A stretch of 64,000 nucleotides of DNA, taken from contig NZ_JBGKAC010000001.1 in assembly GCF_041361465.1 (NCBI RefSeq), positions 1,922,001-1,986,000 on the forward strand, in the 5' to 3' direction. The notes below the pieces were generated by a model. The model was not told where the DNA came from, made no database searches, and was given only the letters and a program-made list of their open reading frames with translations. The DNA comes from Halobaculum sp. MBLA0143. GTDB taxonomy: Archaea; Halobacteriota; Halobacteria; Halobacteriales; Haloferacaceae. Position 1 is the stretch's first letter. The number at the start of each line of letters is the position of its first letter. A program made the position numbers and the translations under genes. Below are positions 43,645 through 52,513 of the stretch, in pieces.

Positions 43645-44028
43645 CTCCTCGAACATCAGGTCTCGGAGGCCGTCGGTGTTCTCCGCGAACACTCGCATCA
43701 CCACGTCCCACTCCCCGGTGGTGAGGTGGATCTCCCGGACGCCGTCGACGTCCCGCAGCCGGGACAGCGACTCGTCCTCGTGGCCCTGCTCCACCCGGAG
43801 CCCGACGAGTGCCGACACGCCGTAGCCGACGGCGCTCGGGTCCACGTCCGCGTGGTAGCCCTGGATCACGCCCGCCTCCTCCAGCCGCGAGACGCGCTCG
43901 TGGACGGTCGCGCTCGACATGTCGATCTCGCGGGCGATCTCCGAGAACGGGGTCCGGGCGTCCGCCTGGAGCAGTCGCAGGATCTCCCGGTCCGTCTCGT
44001 CGATCTCGACTCCCGTCTCCGTGTCCAT
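43561..44028 (-). CDS. Lrp/AsnC family transcriptional regulator
   Basis: 155 residues. N-terminal helix-turn-helix IDETDREILRLLQADARTPFSEIAREIDMSSATVHERVSRLEEAGVI and a C-terminal RAM ligand-binding domain (GVSALVGLRVEQG, REIHLTTGEWDVVMRVFAENTDGLRDLM). Such proteins sense amino acids and form octamers. Its last 84 bases form the right direct repeat of the cassette; the gene itself is intact. No neighbouring operon reveals its target. Confidence 0.95.
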   Translation of the reverse strand: MDTETGVEIDETDREILRLLQADARTPFSEIAREIDMSSATVHERVSRLEEAGVIQGYHADVDPSAVGYGVSALVGLRVEQGHEDESLSRLRDVDGVREIHLTTGEWDVVMRVFAENTDGLRDLMFEEIADTEGFDRSQTMVVLGTDYEAVGVEI

Positions 44029-44130
44029 ACCCCCCGTGCGGCGTCGTCACACTTCGAGATTCCGCTCGACGGCCGCCCGACGACTACTCGACAGCCACTC
44101 GACGGCCGCTCGAACCCCCTCCGGCCGAGT

Positions 44131-44952
44131 TCACGTCAGTTTGTCCAACGCTCGGAAGAAGTCCGTCGGGGGGCCGGCGATCCGCACCGGCGGGTCCGCC
44201 ACCGCCACCGTCACCGCCGTCGGCGGGTTCAGTCGGTGTTCGTCGCCGCCGTCGGAGACGACCACCGGTGTCTCGTCCGTCGCCGACACCTCCACCGTGA
44301 CGGTCGCGTCTGCGCCGACCGCCAACGGCGGCATCCCGTCCGTCGGCGCCATCTCGTTGACGACCAACGCGTCCACGCCCGGGTGGACCAACGGCCCCCG
44401 CTCGGAGAGGTTGTACGCCGTGCTCCCGGTCGGCGTCGCCACGAGCACGCCGTCCGCGTGGCCGGCCGTGTAGACGGAGTCGTCCACCCTGACGGTCACG
44501 TCCACGCCGCCGCCGTGGCCCCGACGGCCGCCGACGACGATCTCGTTGACCGCCGGCCGGCTCTCCCAGCTGTCCGTCGAGGCGACGATCCGTGGCGCCT
44601 CTCGCACGGTGATCCCGTCGTCGCGGAACGCCGACACCTCCGCGAGCACGGCCGCCTCCGCGTCGGCGGGCGCGACGGCGTTGAGGAAGCCCACCTCGCC
44701 GAGGTTCACCCCCAACACCGGCGTCCCGCCGGCGCCGTGGGCGGCGTACAGGAACGTGCCGTCGCCGCCGACGGAGACGACCAGATCCGCCGCCTCGAAC
44801 GCCGAGACGGGCTCGCCGGACAGTCCCAGGGTCTCGGCCGTCGCTGGATCGACCGACACTCGAACCGTCTCCGCGCGCAGACGCTCCCGGAGCGACGACG
44901 CCAGCGACGCCGCCCGGTCGTTGCCCCGCTGTGCGACGATCCCGACGTACAT
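44131..44952 (-). CDS. nadK: NAD kinase
   Basis: Phosphorylates NAD to NADP. 273 residues from ATG 44952 (a CTTTTCC box 30 bases upstream supports it; the open frame beyond is the repeat region). Signature [14 protein letters not shown], then [49 protein letters not shown] and a C-terminal beta domain. Haloarchaeal enzymes of this length are typical. Confidence 0.96.
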   Translation of the reverse strand: MYVGIVAQRGNDRAASLASSLRERLRAETVRVSVDPATAETLGLSGEPVSAFEAADLVVSVGGDGTFLYAAHGAGGTPVLGVNLGEVGFLNAVAPADAEAAVLAEVSAFRDDGITVREAPRIVASTDSWESRPAVNEIVVGGRRGHGGGVDVTVRVDDSVYTAGHADGVLVATPTGSTAYNLSERGPLVHPGVDALVVNEMAPTDGMPPLAVGADATVTVEVSATDETPVVVSDGGDEHRLNPPTAVTVAVADPPVRIAGPPTDFFRALDKLT

Positions 44953-45010
44953 GCCCGCCGATTCGACTGGCCCCGGGAAAAGCCCGCGGGTGTCGTTGTC
45001 CGCGACCGGA

Positions 45011-45080
45011 GCCTCGAATCCGACCGCGACCGAAGCCTCGAATCCGACCGCGACCGAAGCCTCAAATCCGACCGCGACGG
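45011..45080. repeat. three tandem 24-bp units in the NAD kinase / zinc-ribbon intergenic region
   Basis: gcctcgaatccgaccgcgac plus cgaa occurs twice exactly and a third time with one substitution and a truncated end. The 138-bp region lies between divergent genes; repeats end about 10 bases before the ATG at 45091, so they would overlap the plus-strand gene's promoter or 5' leader. Confidence 0.9.
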
Positions 45081-45090
45081 ACGGGCCAGT

Positions 45091-45609
45091 ATGTACGCGG
45101 TCGTCGGCTGTACGGACTGTGGCGGCTACTGGCTGTTGTCCGACCCGGACGATCAGGACTCCGCACAGTGTCCCACCTGTGGGCGCACCCACCAGATCCA
45201 GAAGCTCAAACGGTTCCACACGAGTCCCGACCGCGACTCGGCCGTCGAGGCCCGGTCGCGGCTGCTCGCCCGAAAGCGTGGCGACGAGGCGGCGTTCGAC
45301 CGGGTCGACGACGCCGGCGAACTGGAGCGGGCCGTCGAGGAGGGCACCGGCGTCGACGAACGAGAGTACCTCGACCGGTCCGGGCTCGACGCCGACACCG
45401 TGAGCGAGGCCGGCGACGTGTCCGGCGGCAGTTCTCGCTCGCGCGAGGAGATCCTCCGGGACGCGGTCGCCGAACACGACGATCGGGAGGCCGCCGTCGC
45501 GGAGGCCGTCGCCGACGGCGTCCCGGAGTCCGCCGCCACGGACCTGTTAGACCGACTCGTCCGTCGCGGCGAGGCGACCGACGCCGGCGGCGACCTCCGG
45601 CTGTTGTAG
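45091..45609 (+). CDS. zinc-ribbon protein (DUF5817-like)
   Basis: 172 residues from ATG 45091. N-terminal zinc ribbon [15 protein letters not shown]...[10 protein letters not shown] with two CxxC pairs, a basic QIQKLKRFH, then acidic helices and a C-terminal winged-helix-like element ([27 protein letters not shown]). I recall this N-terminus as haloarchaeal DUF5817. The combination suggests nucleic-acid binding; the role is unknown. Confidence 0.82.
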   Translation: MYAVVGCTDCGGYWLLSDPDDQDSAQCPTCGRTHQIQKLKRFHTSPDRDSAVEARSRLLARKRGDEAAFDRVDDAGELERAVEEGTGVDEREYLDRSGLDADTVSEAGDVSGGSSRSREEILRDAVAEHDDREAAVAEAVADGVPESAATDLLDRLVRRGEATDAGGDLRLL

Positions 45610-45644
45610 CCCGTCACGCCGAGGCGACCGACGCCGCCAACGGC

Positions 45645-46643
45645 TCACCGCCCGGTCAGCGCCTCGCTGGCCGGCGCCACCTCGAGGGTCGTCCCGCGAC
45701 CCTCGGCGACCGCCCGTTCGTACAGCATCGTCGCCGCCGCGACCGTCTCGACTCCCGTCCCGCCGGAGTCGAACACTGTCAGTTCCGTCGCCTCCGTCCG
45801 GCCGGCCGCCTCGCCGGCGACGACCGCTCCCAGGTCCGCGTGAACGTGGTCCTCGCCGACGACGCCGGCCTCCAGCGCCGACAGGAACGAGCCGGCGTCG
45901 CTGGTCGCCCGTGCCCGGAGGTCGGGGACGTACGTCGCCCGTCGGATCGTCTCGTGGTCGAGTTCGCGCTCGTCGGGGTCGTACTGCCCCATCGCGGTGA
46001 CGTGCGTACCCGGGCCCAGGTCGTCGGCGTCGACCACCGGTTCCGAGGCCGTCGTCGCCGTGATCACCACGTCCGCGTCCGCGACCGCGGCCGCAGCCGA
46101 GTCGACCGCCTCCAGGTCGATCCCGGTCCGCTCCGTCATCTCCGCGGCGTACGTCTCTCGGTGTTCCGGGGTGGGTGAGAACACCCGTCCCGTGTCGAAC
46201 TCGCGGACGGTCGCGGTCGTCGCCAGCTGCCCGCGGGCCTGCGGGCCGGAGCCGATCACCGCGACCGTGTCGGCGTCCGGGCGAGCGAGCTCGTCGACCG
46301 CGACCGCGCCGGCCGCCCCGGTCTTGTACGGGTTCATCGCCGCGCCGTCCAGGATCGCCAACGGCTCGCCCGTCTCGGCGTCGAACAACGGCGTCAGGAA
46401 CCAGGCGTCGCGCTCGCCGAAGCCGGCGGCGTAGGTGTACCCACCCATCCCGCCCGTCTCCGGCAGCACGGCGACGTAGCTCGTCAACATCCCCGGCGGA
46501 TCCGCCGAGGTGAGCTTCGTCCGCGGCTCCGCCGGCGCACCCTCGCCGACCTGTCTGTACCCCTCCCGGACGGCAGCGACGTAGTCGGCCGGCGTCGCCA
46601 GGTCCGACAGCTCCTCGCTCGAACAGTACAGTGTCTCTGTCAC
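45645..46643 (-). CDS. ornithine cyclodeaminase / mu-crystallin family protein
   Basis: 332 residues from GTG 46643. Seen: PRTKLTSADPPGMLTSYVAVLP, AMNPYKTGAAGAVAVDELARPDADTVAVIGSGPQARGQ (Lys substrate contact plus Rossmann GSGPQA), VVITATTASEPVVDADDL and VFDSGGTGVET. Family members include ornithine cyclodeaminase, alanine dehydrogenase of archaeal type and ketimine reductases; which one is not decidable. A 25-bp gap separates it from the upstream CBS gene. Confidence 0.88.
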   Translation of the reverse strand: MTETLYCSSEELSDLATPADYVAAVREGYRQVGEGAPAEPRTKLTSADPPGMLTSYVAVLPETGGMGGYTYAAGFGERDAWFLTPLFDAETGEPLAILDGAAMNPYKTGAAGAVAVDELARPDADTVAVIGSGPQARGQLATTATVREFDTGRVFSPTPEHRETYAAEMTERTGIDLEAVDSAAAAVADADVVITATTASEPVVDADDLGPGTHVTAMGQYDPDERELDHETIRRATYVPDLRARATSDAGSFLSALEAGVVGEDHVHADLGAVVAGEAAGRTEATELTVFDSGGTGVETVAAATMLYERAVAEGRGTTLEVAPASEALTGR

Positions 46644-46668
46644 GCCGTCTGATTGGCCGTCGCGGCCG

Positions 46669-47133
46669 TTATCCGTGTCGCTCCGACCCGTCGAGCCGCC
46701 AGCGGTCGCTGTCCGTCTCCCACCGTCGCTCGAGCGTCGCCGCGTCCTGTGCCTCCCGGACGATGTCACTGTAGCCGTACACCACGTCCGTCAGCGTGAG
46801 CACGCCGACCAGCTCCAACTGTCGGACGACTGGTAGCTTCTTCACGTCCAGCGACTGCATCCGATCGACGGCCGACCGGACGGTCGTGCGCGGGCCGACG
46901 GTGTGGAGCGGCGACGACGCCACCTCGCGGAGCTCGATCCCGGCGAACGGCCGGTCCGTGACCGCGCCGGCGTGCATCGCGTCCGTCTCGGTGAGGATTC
47001 CCGTCGGGTCGCCGTCGTCCGTGACGATCACGCTCCCGACGCGACGCTCGATCATCTCCTCGGCTGCCGTCTCCAGCGACGCATCCGCCGGACAGGTGAC
47101 CACCGCCTCGGTCATCAGGTCACGGACCTGCAT
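46669..47133 (-). CDS. CBS-domain pair protein
   Basis: About 154 residues from ATG 47133 (alternative 47160). Two CBS motifs: VRDLMTEAVVTCPADASLETAAEEM with VGSVIVTDDGDPTGILTETD, and SPLHTVGPRTTVRSAVDRM with KKLPVVRQLELVGVLTLTDVV. Stand-alone CBS pairs bind adenine nucleotides and regulate partner proteins. Followed by the cyclodeaminase-family gene; a regulatory link is possible but unproven. Confidence 0.9.
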   Translation of the reverse strand: MQVRDLMTEAVVTCPADASLETAAEEMIERRVGSVIVTDDGDPTGILTETDAMHAGAVTDRPFAGIELREVASSPLHTVGPRTTVRSAVDRMQSLDVKKLPVVRQLELVGVLTLTDVVYGYSDIVREAQDAATLERRWETDSDRWRLDGSERHG

Positions 47134-47176
47134 GGGCGGCGGTACCGCCGCCCGAGTCATGTGGCTTCCGGCCGTG

Positions 47177-48694
47177 TCAGCCGTCCAGCTCCTCGCGCAG
47201 CAGTTCGTTGACGGTTCCGGGGTCGGCGGAGCCGCCGGTCTCGGCCATCACCTGCCCGACCAGGAAGTTGAGCGCGCCGTCCTCGCCGGCGTGGTAGTCG
47301 TCGACCGCGTCCGGGTTGTCCTCGACGGCCGCCCGGACGGCCGCGGCCACCTCGTCGTCGCCCGCGACGCCCAGCCCCTCGCGGTCGACGATCGTGTCCG
47401 GGTCCCGGCCCTCGTCCAGCATCGCCCGCAGGACCGTCTCCTCGGCGTTCTTCGCCGTCACCTCGTCGGTCGCCACGAGTTCGATCAGCCGCTCGAACTC
47501 GTCTAACCGGTCGGCCACGGACTCGATCCCGCGGTCGCGGTAGTTGAGCTCCCCCAGGAGCTTGTCCGCGACCCACGTCGCCGCGAGGTCCGGGTCGAAC
47601 GCGGCCGCGACCTGCTCGTAGAAGTCCGCGACGGCCTTCCGGGAGGTGAGCTTCGCGGCCGTCTCCGCGCCGAGGCCGTACTCCTCGCGGAACCGCTCGC
47701 GACGGGCGTCCGGCAGCTCCGGGATGTCGATGCGGTCGCGCCAGTCGGCCACCCGCAGCGGCGGGAGGTCCGCCTCCGGGAAGTACCGGTAGTCCTTCTC
47801 CTCTTCTTTCGCCCGCATCGACACCGTGTTGCCGTGGGTCTCGTTGTAGTGGCGGGTCTCTTGAGCCACCTCGCGGCCGGCGTCGATCTGGTCCCGCTGG
47901 CGGCTCGCCTCGTACGCCAGCGCCGTCTCCGCGCCGCGGTGACTGGAGATGTTCTTCACCTCGGTCCGGTTCGCGTCCGCCAGTACGTCCGGTGGGACGG
48001 TGCCGTCGTCGCGCACGTCCGCCGCCGACACCATCGAGAGGTTGGCGTCCACCCGCAGACTACCGTCACTGCCGGCGTCGAAGATGCCCAGGTACTCCAA
48101 CACCTCCTCCAGCTTCTCCAGGAACCCGCGTACCGCCGCCGGCTCCCGGAAGTCCGGCTCCGTCACGATCTCCATCAGCGGCGTCCCCGCACGGTTGTAG
48201 TCGATCAGCGTGTAGTCCGCGCGGTCGACGGAGGTGGTCCGGGCCTCCAGGTCCGCCGGCCCCTCCCGGACGTGTTGGATGCTCCCGGGGTCCTCCTCCA
48301 GGTGCGCGCGGCGAATCCGGACGCTCCGGCGGTCACCCTCGTGTGAGAACTCCAGCTCCCCGTCGGAACACAACGGGGCGTCGTACTGTGTGATCTGGAA
48401 GTTCTTCGGCAGATCGGGGTAGTAGTAGTTCTTCCGGTGGAACTGCGTCTCTGCGGGGATGTCGGCGTCCAACGCCTTCCCCACCTTCACCGCGGCCTCC
48501 ACGGCCGCCTCGTTCAACACCGGCAGTGCTCCGGGCAGCCCCAGACAGACTGGACACACCCGCGAGTTCGGCGCCTCCTCGGCGTCGCCGTCGGTGGAAC
48601 ACCCACAGAAGACCTTCGTGTCCGTGTCGAGCTGGACGTGAACCTCCAACCCGATCACGGGGCGGAGCTCCCCCCGTTCGGCTGCTCGTGCCAT
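47177..48694 (-). CDS. gatB: aspartyl/glutamyl-tRNA amidotransferase subunit B
   Basis: Activates misacylated Asp-tRNA(Asn)/Glu-tRNA(Gln) for transamidation. About 505 residues from ATG 48694. GatB landmarks: PVIGLEVHVQLDTDTKVFCGCS, NSRVCPVCLGLPGALPVLN (zinc cysteines), KNYYYPDLPKNFQITQYD, LIDYNRAGTPLMEIVTEPD, RTEVKNISS, EEEKDYRYFPEADLPPL, and the C-terminal YqeY-like tail. GatA and GatC are not in the window. Confidence 0.97.
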   Translation of the reverse strand: MARAAERGELRPVIGLEVHVQLDTDTKVFCGCSTDGDAEEAPNSRVCPVCLGLPGALPVLNEAAVEAAVKVGKALDADIPAETQFHRKNYYYPDLPKNFQITQYDAPLCSDGELEFSHEGDRRSVRIRRAHLEEDPGSIQHVREGPADLEARTTSVDRADYTLIDYNRAGTPLMEIVTEPDFREPAAVRGFLEKLEEVLEYLGIFDAGSDGSLRVDANLSMVSAADVRDDGTVPPDVLADANRTEVKNISSHRGAETALAYEASRQRDQIDAGREVAQETRHYNETHGNTVSMRAKEEEKDYRYFPEADLPPLRVADWRDRIDIPELPDARRERFREEYGLGAETAAKLTSRKAVADFYEQVAAAFDPDLAATWVADKLLGELNYRDRGIESVADRLDEFERLIELVATDEVTAKNAEETVLRAMLDEGRDPDTIVDREGLGVAGDDEVAAAVRAAVEDNPDAVDDYHAGEDGALNFLVGQVMAETGGSADPGTVNELLREELDG

Positions 48695-48785
48695 CGCTCC
48701 CGGGTTCGTGTGGGGACGGTTAAAGCGTGGCGGGAGGCCGCCGGCGGAGCCGACCACTCTTTACCGTCCGCCCCCTGGCAGTCCC

Positions 48786-49016
48786 GTGGCGACGACAATC
48801 CCAGTCCGACCGGCAGACGGCGACGACACGACCGAACGACGCACCCCCCGCACGGACGGCGGCGACCCCGACTCCGACCGCGACGGCGGCCCGCTGCGCG
48901 ACACCGCACGGCTCGTCTACTACCTCGTGCAGGCGTACGACGCGGCGCGGGACCTCTCGAAGTACGCGCGGCGGTTGTGGGGGGCGATTCGGCGGTTGTG
49001 GCGCGCGCTTCGGTAG
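48786..49016 (+). CDS. small hypothetical protein with basic amphipathic C-terminus
   Basis: 76 residues from a GTG at 48786; a cactcttta element about 28 bases upstream supports a leaderless start. Acidic and disordered first half (DDTTERRTPRTDGGDPDSDRDGG), then ARLVYYLVQAYDAARDLSKYARRLWGAIRRLWRALR (shown in parts: YYLVQAYDAARDL and RRLWGAIRRLW), an amphipathic helix likely to bind membrane or a partner. No family recognised. Confidence 0.5.
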   Translation: MATTIPVRPADGDDTTERRTPRTDGGDPDSDRDGGPLRDTARLVYYLVQAYDAARDLSKYARRLWGAIRRLWRALR

Positions 49017-49031
49017 ACCCGGGCTCGCCCG

Positions 49032-50237
49032 CTACGGGCTGTCCTCAGAGCCGGTCGTCTCGGACGGCGTTCCTTCGTTCTCTGCGCCCAACACCTGTTC
49101 GGCGACGTCCTCCATCCCCTCGGCCCCCAGCGCGGACTGGACGAGGAGGTGGCCACCGATACTGGCCGGCGAGATCACCGTGTCGGCGCCGGCCCGGCGG
49201 AGTTTGTCGACGTTCTCGCGGTCGGTGGCGGCCGCGACGATCCGGGCCGCAGGGTTGAGCGCCCGTGCGGTCAACACCGCCAGCGCGTCCTGGGCGTCGT
49301 CGTTCGTCGCCGCCACGACCGCCCGGGCGCTGTCGACGTTCACCCGCTCCAGCGTCTCCTCGTCGCTGGGGTCGGCGACGACGTGTTGCACGTCGCGTTC
49401 CGTCAGTTGGGCACCCTTCTCGCGGTCGGGCGTGACGACGACGAACTCCACGGTCAGGTCTCGCAGTTCGTTCAGGATCGGTTCCGTCAGGTCGCCGTAG
49501 CCGAGGACCACCACGTGGCCCTCCAGCAGTTCCAGTTCTGCGCGTGTCATGCGTCCGAGCACCTCCGAGAACCGCGCCTCGATCGCCGGGGTGACCAGCA
49601 CACCCAGGGCGATCCCGAAGCTGGCCGTCCCGAGGACGACCAACGACATCGTGAACAGCCGTGCCGTCTGGCCGGTCGCCGTCACGTCCCCGTACCCCAC
49701 CGTGCTGGCGGTGACGAGCGTGAAGTAGAAGGCGTCCAACAGCGTGTCGACGCTGGAGAACTGCTCGCGGAGCGCGAACGCGCCGGCGGTGCCGTACACC
49801 TGGACGGCGACGACGGTCGTCGCGCCTGCGAGTTGGCGGGTAGACGGCGACAGCGTCCGGTCGAACCGCTCGCGAGCCGCCACGACCGCCGGCAGCGCCA
49901 CGAGCGAGCCGACGACCAACGGGACGGACAGCTCCGTGGTCTGGAGCAGCCCCTGCGCCAGCGTCGCCGGCAGCAGCGCGACGGCGGCGAACCACGCCGC
50001 CCGGAGCCCACGACGCATCCCGGAGGCCGTGACCAACAGCGCGAACCCGGTGAGGGTGCCGGTGAACCCCGCCGCCGACCGTACCGCCGTCGGAACGAAC
50101 CCGGCCAGTGGGCCGACTCCCCGTGGCGGCGTGACGATGTTGGCGACGCCCGTGGCGAGTGATAGGAAGGCGACGACGGTCGTCGCCAGCACGGCCAGCC
50201 GAGTGCCGGTCGGCCGCAACGAACGGAGCGACGCCAT
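49032..50237 (-). CDS. voltage-independent potassium channel with RCK/TrkA-N domain
   Basis: 401 residues from ATG 50237. About six hydrophobic helices in the first 215 residues; the pore helix and selectivity filter read FYFTLVTASTVGYGDVT. The cytoplasmic RCK domain begins GHVVVLGYGDLTEPILNEL and continues VVADPSDEETLERVNVDSARAVVAATNDD, as in MthK/Kch-type channels gated by ligand or nucleotide. Potassium handling matters in salt-in haloarchaea. Converges on the small gene at 48786. Confidence 0.93.
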   Translation of the reverse strand: MASLRSLRPTGTRLAVLATTVVAFLSLATGVANIVTPPRGVGPLAGFVPTAVRSAAGFTGTLTGFALLVTASGMRRGLRAAWFAAVALLPATLAQGLLQTTELSVPLVVGSLVALPAVVAARERFDRTLSPSTRQLAGATTVVAVQVYGTAGAFALREQFSSVDTLLDAFYFTLVTASTVGYGDVTATGQTARLFTMSLVVLGTASFGIALGVLVTPAIEARFSEVLGRMTRAELELLEGHVVVLGYGDLTEPILNELRDLTVEFVVVTPDREKGAQLTERDVQHVVADPSDEETLERVNVDSARAVVAATNDDAQDALAVLTARALNPAARIVAAATDRENVDKLRRAGADTVISPASIGGHLLVQSALGAEGMEDVAEQVLGAENEGTPSETTGSEDSP

Positions 50238-50374
50238 GCTCGGGGGTCGTCGCCCGCCGGTGAATAGCTGTCGTCTGGTCGGCGGCGTGACCCGTCGGTC
50301 CGCCGCCGCGACTCGTCGATCCGCCACGACTCGCCGACCCGCCGCCACGGCCCCCCGATCCGCCGCGACCCGCC

Positions 50375-50381
50375 GATTTAT
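50375..50381 (+). promoter_or_regulatory. TATA-like box for the DUF1611/enolase-superfamily pair
   Basis: gatttat centred about 28 bases before the ATG at 50407, predicting a leaderless transcript. The rest of the gap from 50238 is a GC-rich degenerate run of ccgccgcgacc-like units without a recognisable gene. Confidence 0.55.
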
Positions 50382-50406
50382 CCGCGCGGCAGTCGACGGA
50401 CCGGGC

Positions 50407-51444
50407 ATGACCGACCCCGAGCGGGTGGCGGTGCTGGCCCACGAGAAGTTCCCCGACCGGTCGAAGACGGCGAACGGGATTCTCCGGTACGCCGACCGCG
50501 AGGTGGTCGCCGTCTTGGATCGAGTTCGGGCCGGCGACCGGGTCCACGACCACCTGCCGGACGTGCAGGACGCGCCGATCGTCGCGGACTTCGAGGCCGC
50601 GCTGGCGACGGCCGGCGAGATCGACGAACTCCTGATCGGGATCGCGCCCATCGGCGGCGGCTTCGATGACACCTGGCGGCCGGACGTACGCGCGGCGATC
50701 CAGGCCGGGGCGGACGTGACTGCGGGGCTCCACTACAGTCTGAACGACGACCCGGAGTTCGCCGACCTGGCGGCCGACCACGGGGTCGAACTCCACGACG
50801 TGCGCGAGCCGCCGGCGGACGTGGGTGTCGCCGAGGGGCGCGCAGACGAGGTGGCCGCGGACGTAGTGCTGACGGTCGGGACGGACTGCTCGGTCGGCAA
50901 GATGACGACGACGATGGAGCTCGCGGCGGCCGCCGAGACCGCCGGCGTCGACGCCGCAGTCGTCCCGACGGGCCAGACCGGGATCGTGATCGAAGGGTGG
51001 GGGACGGCCGTCGACCGCGTGGTGGCGGACTTCACTGCCGGGGCGGTCGAAGAGATGATTCTGGAGGTGGGTGACGACCACGACCTCCTGCTGGTCGAGG
51101 GGCAGGGGAGTATCGCCCACCCGGCGTACTCCGCGGTGACGTGTGGGATCGTCCACGGCGCTCGGCCGGACGCGCTCGTGCTCTGTCACGCCGCCGGCCG
51201 CGAGGCGGTCCACGGCTACGAGTCGACGCCGTTGCCGCCGGTCGGCGAGTTCGTCGACCGCTACGAGTCGTTCGCGGCGCCCGTCCACGAGACCGAGGTC
51301 GTCGCCGGCTCGCTCGCCACCCACGACATCGACGACGACACGACAGCCCGCGAGGCGGTGGGTCGGTTCGGCGAGCAGATCGACGCCCCGGCGACGGACC
51401 CCGTCCGGTTCGACGCCACCGAACTGTTGGAGGTGGTGGCGTGA
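50407..51444 (+). CDS. DUF1611 family P-loop protein (DgcN-type, D-glutamate N-acetyltransferase family)
   Basis: 345 residues. N-terminal Rossmann-like domain (VAVLAHEKFPDRSKTANGILRY), then a P-loop domain with VLTVGTDCSVGKMTTTMELAAAA (Walker A), PTGQTGIVIEGWG and LLLVEGQGSIAHPAYSAVTCGIVHG. DUF1611 includes DgcN, which N-acetylates D-glutamate before racemisation by an enolase-superfamily partner, exactly the gene overlapping here. The pairing supports the assignment, but the D-amino-acid substrate is inferred. Confidence 0.85.
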   Translation: MTDPERVAVLAHEKFPDRSKTANGILRYADREVVAVLDRVRAGDRVHDHLPDVQDAPIVADFEAALATAGEIDELLIGIAPIGGGFDDTWRPDVRAAIQAGADVTAGLHYSLNDDPEFADLAADHGVELHDVREPPADVGVAEGRADEVAADVVLTVGTDCSVGKMTTTMELAAAAETAGVDAAVVPTGQTGIVIEGWGTAVDRVVADFTAGAVEEMILEVGDDHDLLLVEGQGSIAHPAYSAVTCGIVHGARPDALVLCHAAGREAVHGYESTPLPPVGEFVDRYESFAAPVHETEVVAGSLATHDIDDDTTAREAVGRFGEQIDAPATDPVRFDATELLEVVA

Positions 51445-52481
51445 GCCTCCGGACGGAGTTCGAACGGCTGGAGCTGTCGCTGGAACGTCCGTTCGAGATC
51501 GCCCGCGGGGAGACCACCGCCGTCGAGAACGTCGTCGTCCGGGTGTCGGACGGTGACCACGAGGGGGTCGGCGCCGCCGCCCCGTCGGCACACTACGGCG
51601 AGACTGCCGACACCGTGGCCGCGGTGTTGCCGTCGTTGCTGTCGGTCGTGGAGTCCGTCGACGATCCACACGCGCTCGGCGAGATCGAGCGTCGGCTCCG
51701 TGAGACGGTCGAACGCAACCCCGCGGCCCGGACGGCGGTGTCGATCGCCGTCCACGACCTCGTCGCCGAGCGGCTGGACCGGCCGCTGTACCGGCTCTGG
51801 GGGTTGTCGCCCGAACGGGCACCGGTCACCTCCTACACCGTCGGGCTGGCGGACACGGAGACGATGCGGGAGAAGGCGGCCGCGGCCGTCGAGACGGGCT
51901 ACGGCGTGCTCAAGGTGAAGCTCGGGACGGACCGCGACCGAGAGATCGTCGAGGCCGTCCGGACGGCGGCCCCCGACGCCCGGATTCGGGTGGACGCCAA
52001 CGAGGCGTGGACGCCGCGCGAGGCCGTGACGGCGAGCGACTGGCTCGCCGGGTTCGACGTGGAGTTTCTGGAACAGCCCGTGCCCGCTGCCGACCGGGAG
52101 GGACTGCAGTTCGTGTACGAGCGGTCGGCCGTCCCGGTGGCCGCAGACGAGTCCGTGATCGACGCGACGGACGTGCCGAGCGTCGCCGACCGGTGTGACG
52201 TGGTGAACCTGAAGCTGATGAAGTGTGGTGGGCTGCGGGCCGCGAAGCGGGCAATCCACGTCGCCCGCGCCCACGGGCTGGAGGTGATGCTCGGCTGTAT
52301 GATCGAGACGAACGCCGCCATCGCCGCCGGCTGTCAGCTCGCTCCCCTCCTGGACTACGCGGACCTGGACGGCTCGCTGCTGTTGGCGGACGACCCGTTC
52401 GACGGGGTGCCGCTGCCCGAGGGCCGGATCGACCTCGCGGCGGTCGACCGCGCCGGCACCGGTGCCGTCCGCCGGGAGTGA
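51441..52481 (+). CDS. enolase-superfamily racemase/epimerase (dipeptide epimerase-like, DgcA-type)
   Basis: 346 residues, GTG start overlapping the DUF1611 gene by four bases. Barrel residues: LKVKLG (second-strand Lys acid/base), RVDANEAW (Asp), EFLEQPV (Glu), AADESV (Asp/Glu ligands) and VNLKLMKCGG (sixth-strand Lys). Lysines on both faces mark the muconate-lactonising subgroup of L-Ala-D/L-Glu epimerases and N-acylamino acid racemases. With its partner it could funnel D-glutamate or cell-wall-derived dipeptides into metabolism. Confidence 0.9.
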   Translation: MSLRTEFERLELSLERPFEIARGETTAVENVVVRVSDGDHEGVGAAAPSAHYGETADTVAAVLPSLLSVVESVDDPHALGEIERRLRETVERNPAARTAVSIAVHDLVAERLDRPLYRLWGLSPERAPVTSYTVGLADTETMREKAAAAVETGYGVLKVKLGTDRDREIVEAVRTAAPDARIRVDANEAWTPREAVTASDWLAGFDVEFLEQPVPAADREGLQFVYERSAVPVAADESVIDATDVPSVADRCDVVNLKLMKCGGLRAAKRAIHVARAHGLEVMLGCMIETNAAIAAGCQLAPLLDYADLDGSLLLADDPFDGVPLPEGRIDLAAVDRAGTGAVRRE

Positions 52482-52513
52482 TCGTAGCGAGCGGCGGTGT
52501 CAGCCGGAGCCGG

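Noticed and set aside
45011-45080. Possible coding extension of NAD kinase or the zinc-ribbon protein through the 24-bp repeats
   Set aside because: Family starts are at 44952 and 45091, with a TATA-like element supporting the former.
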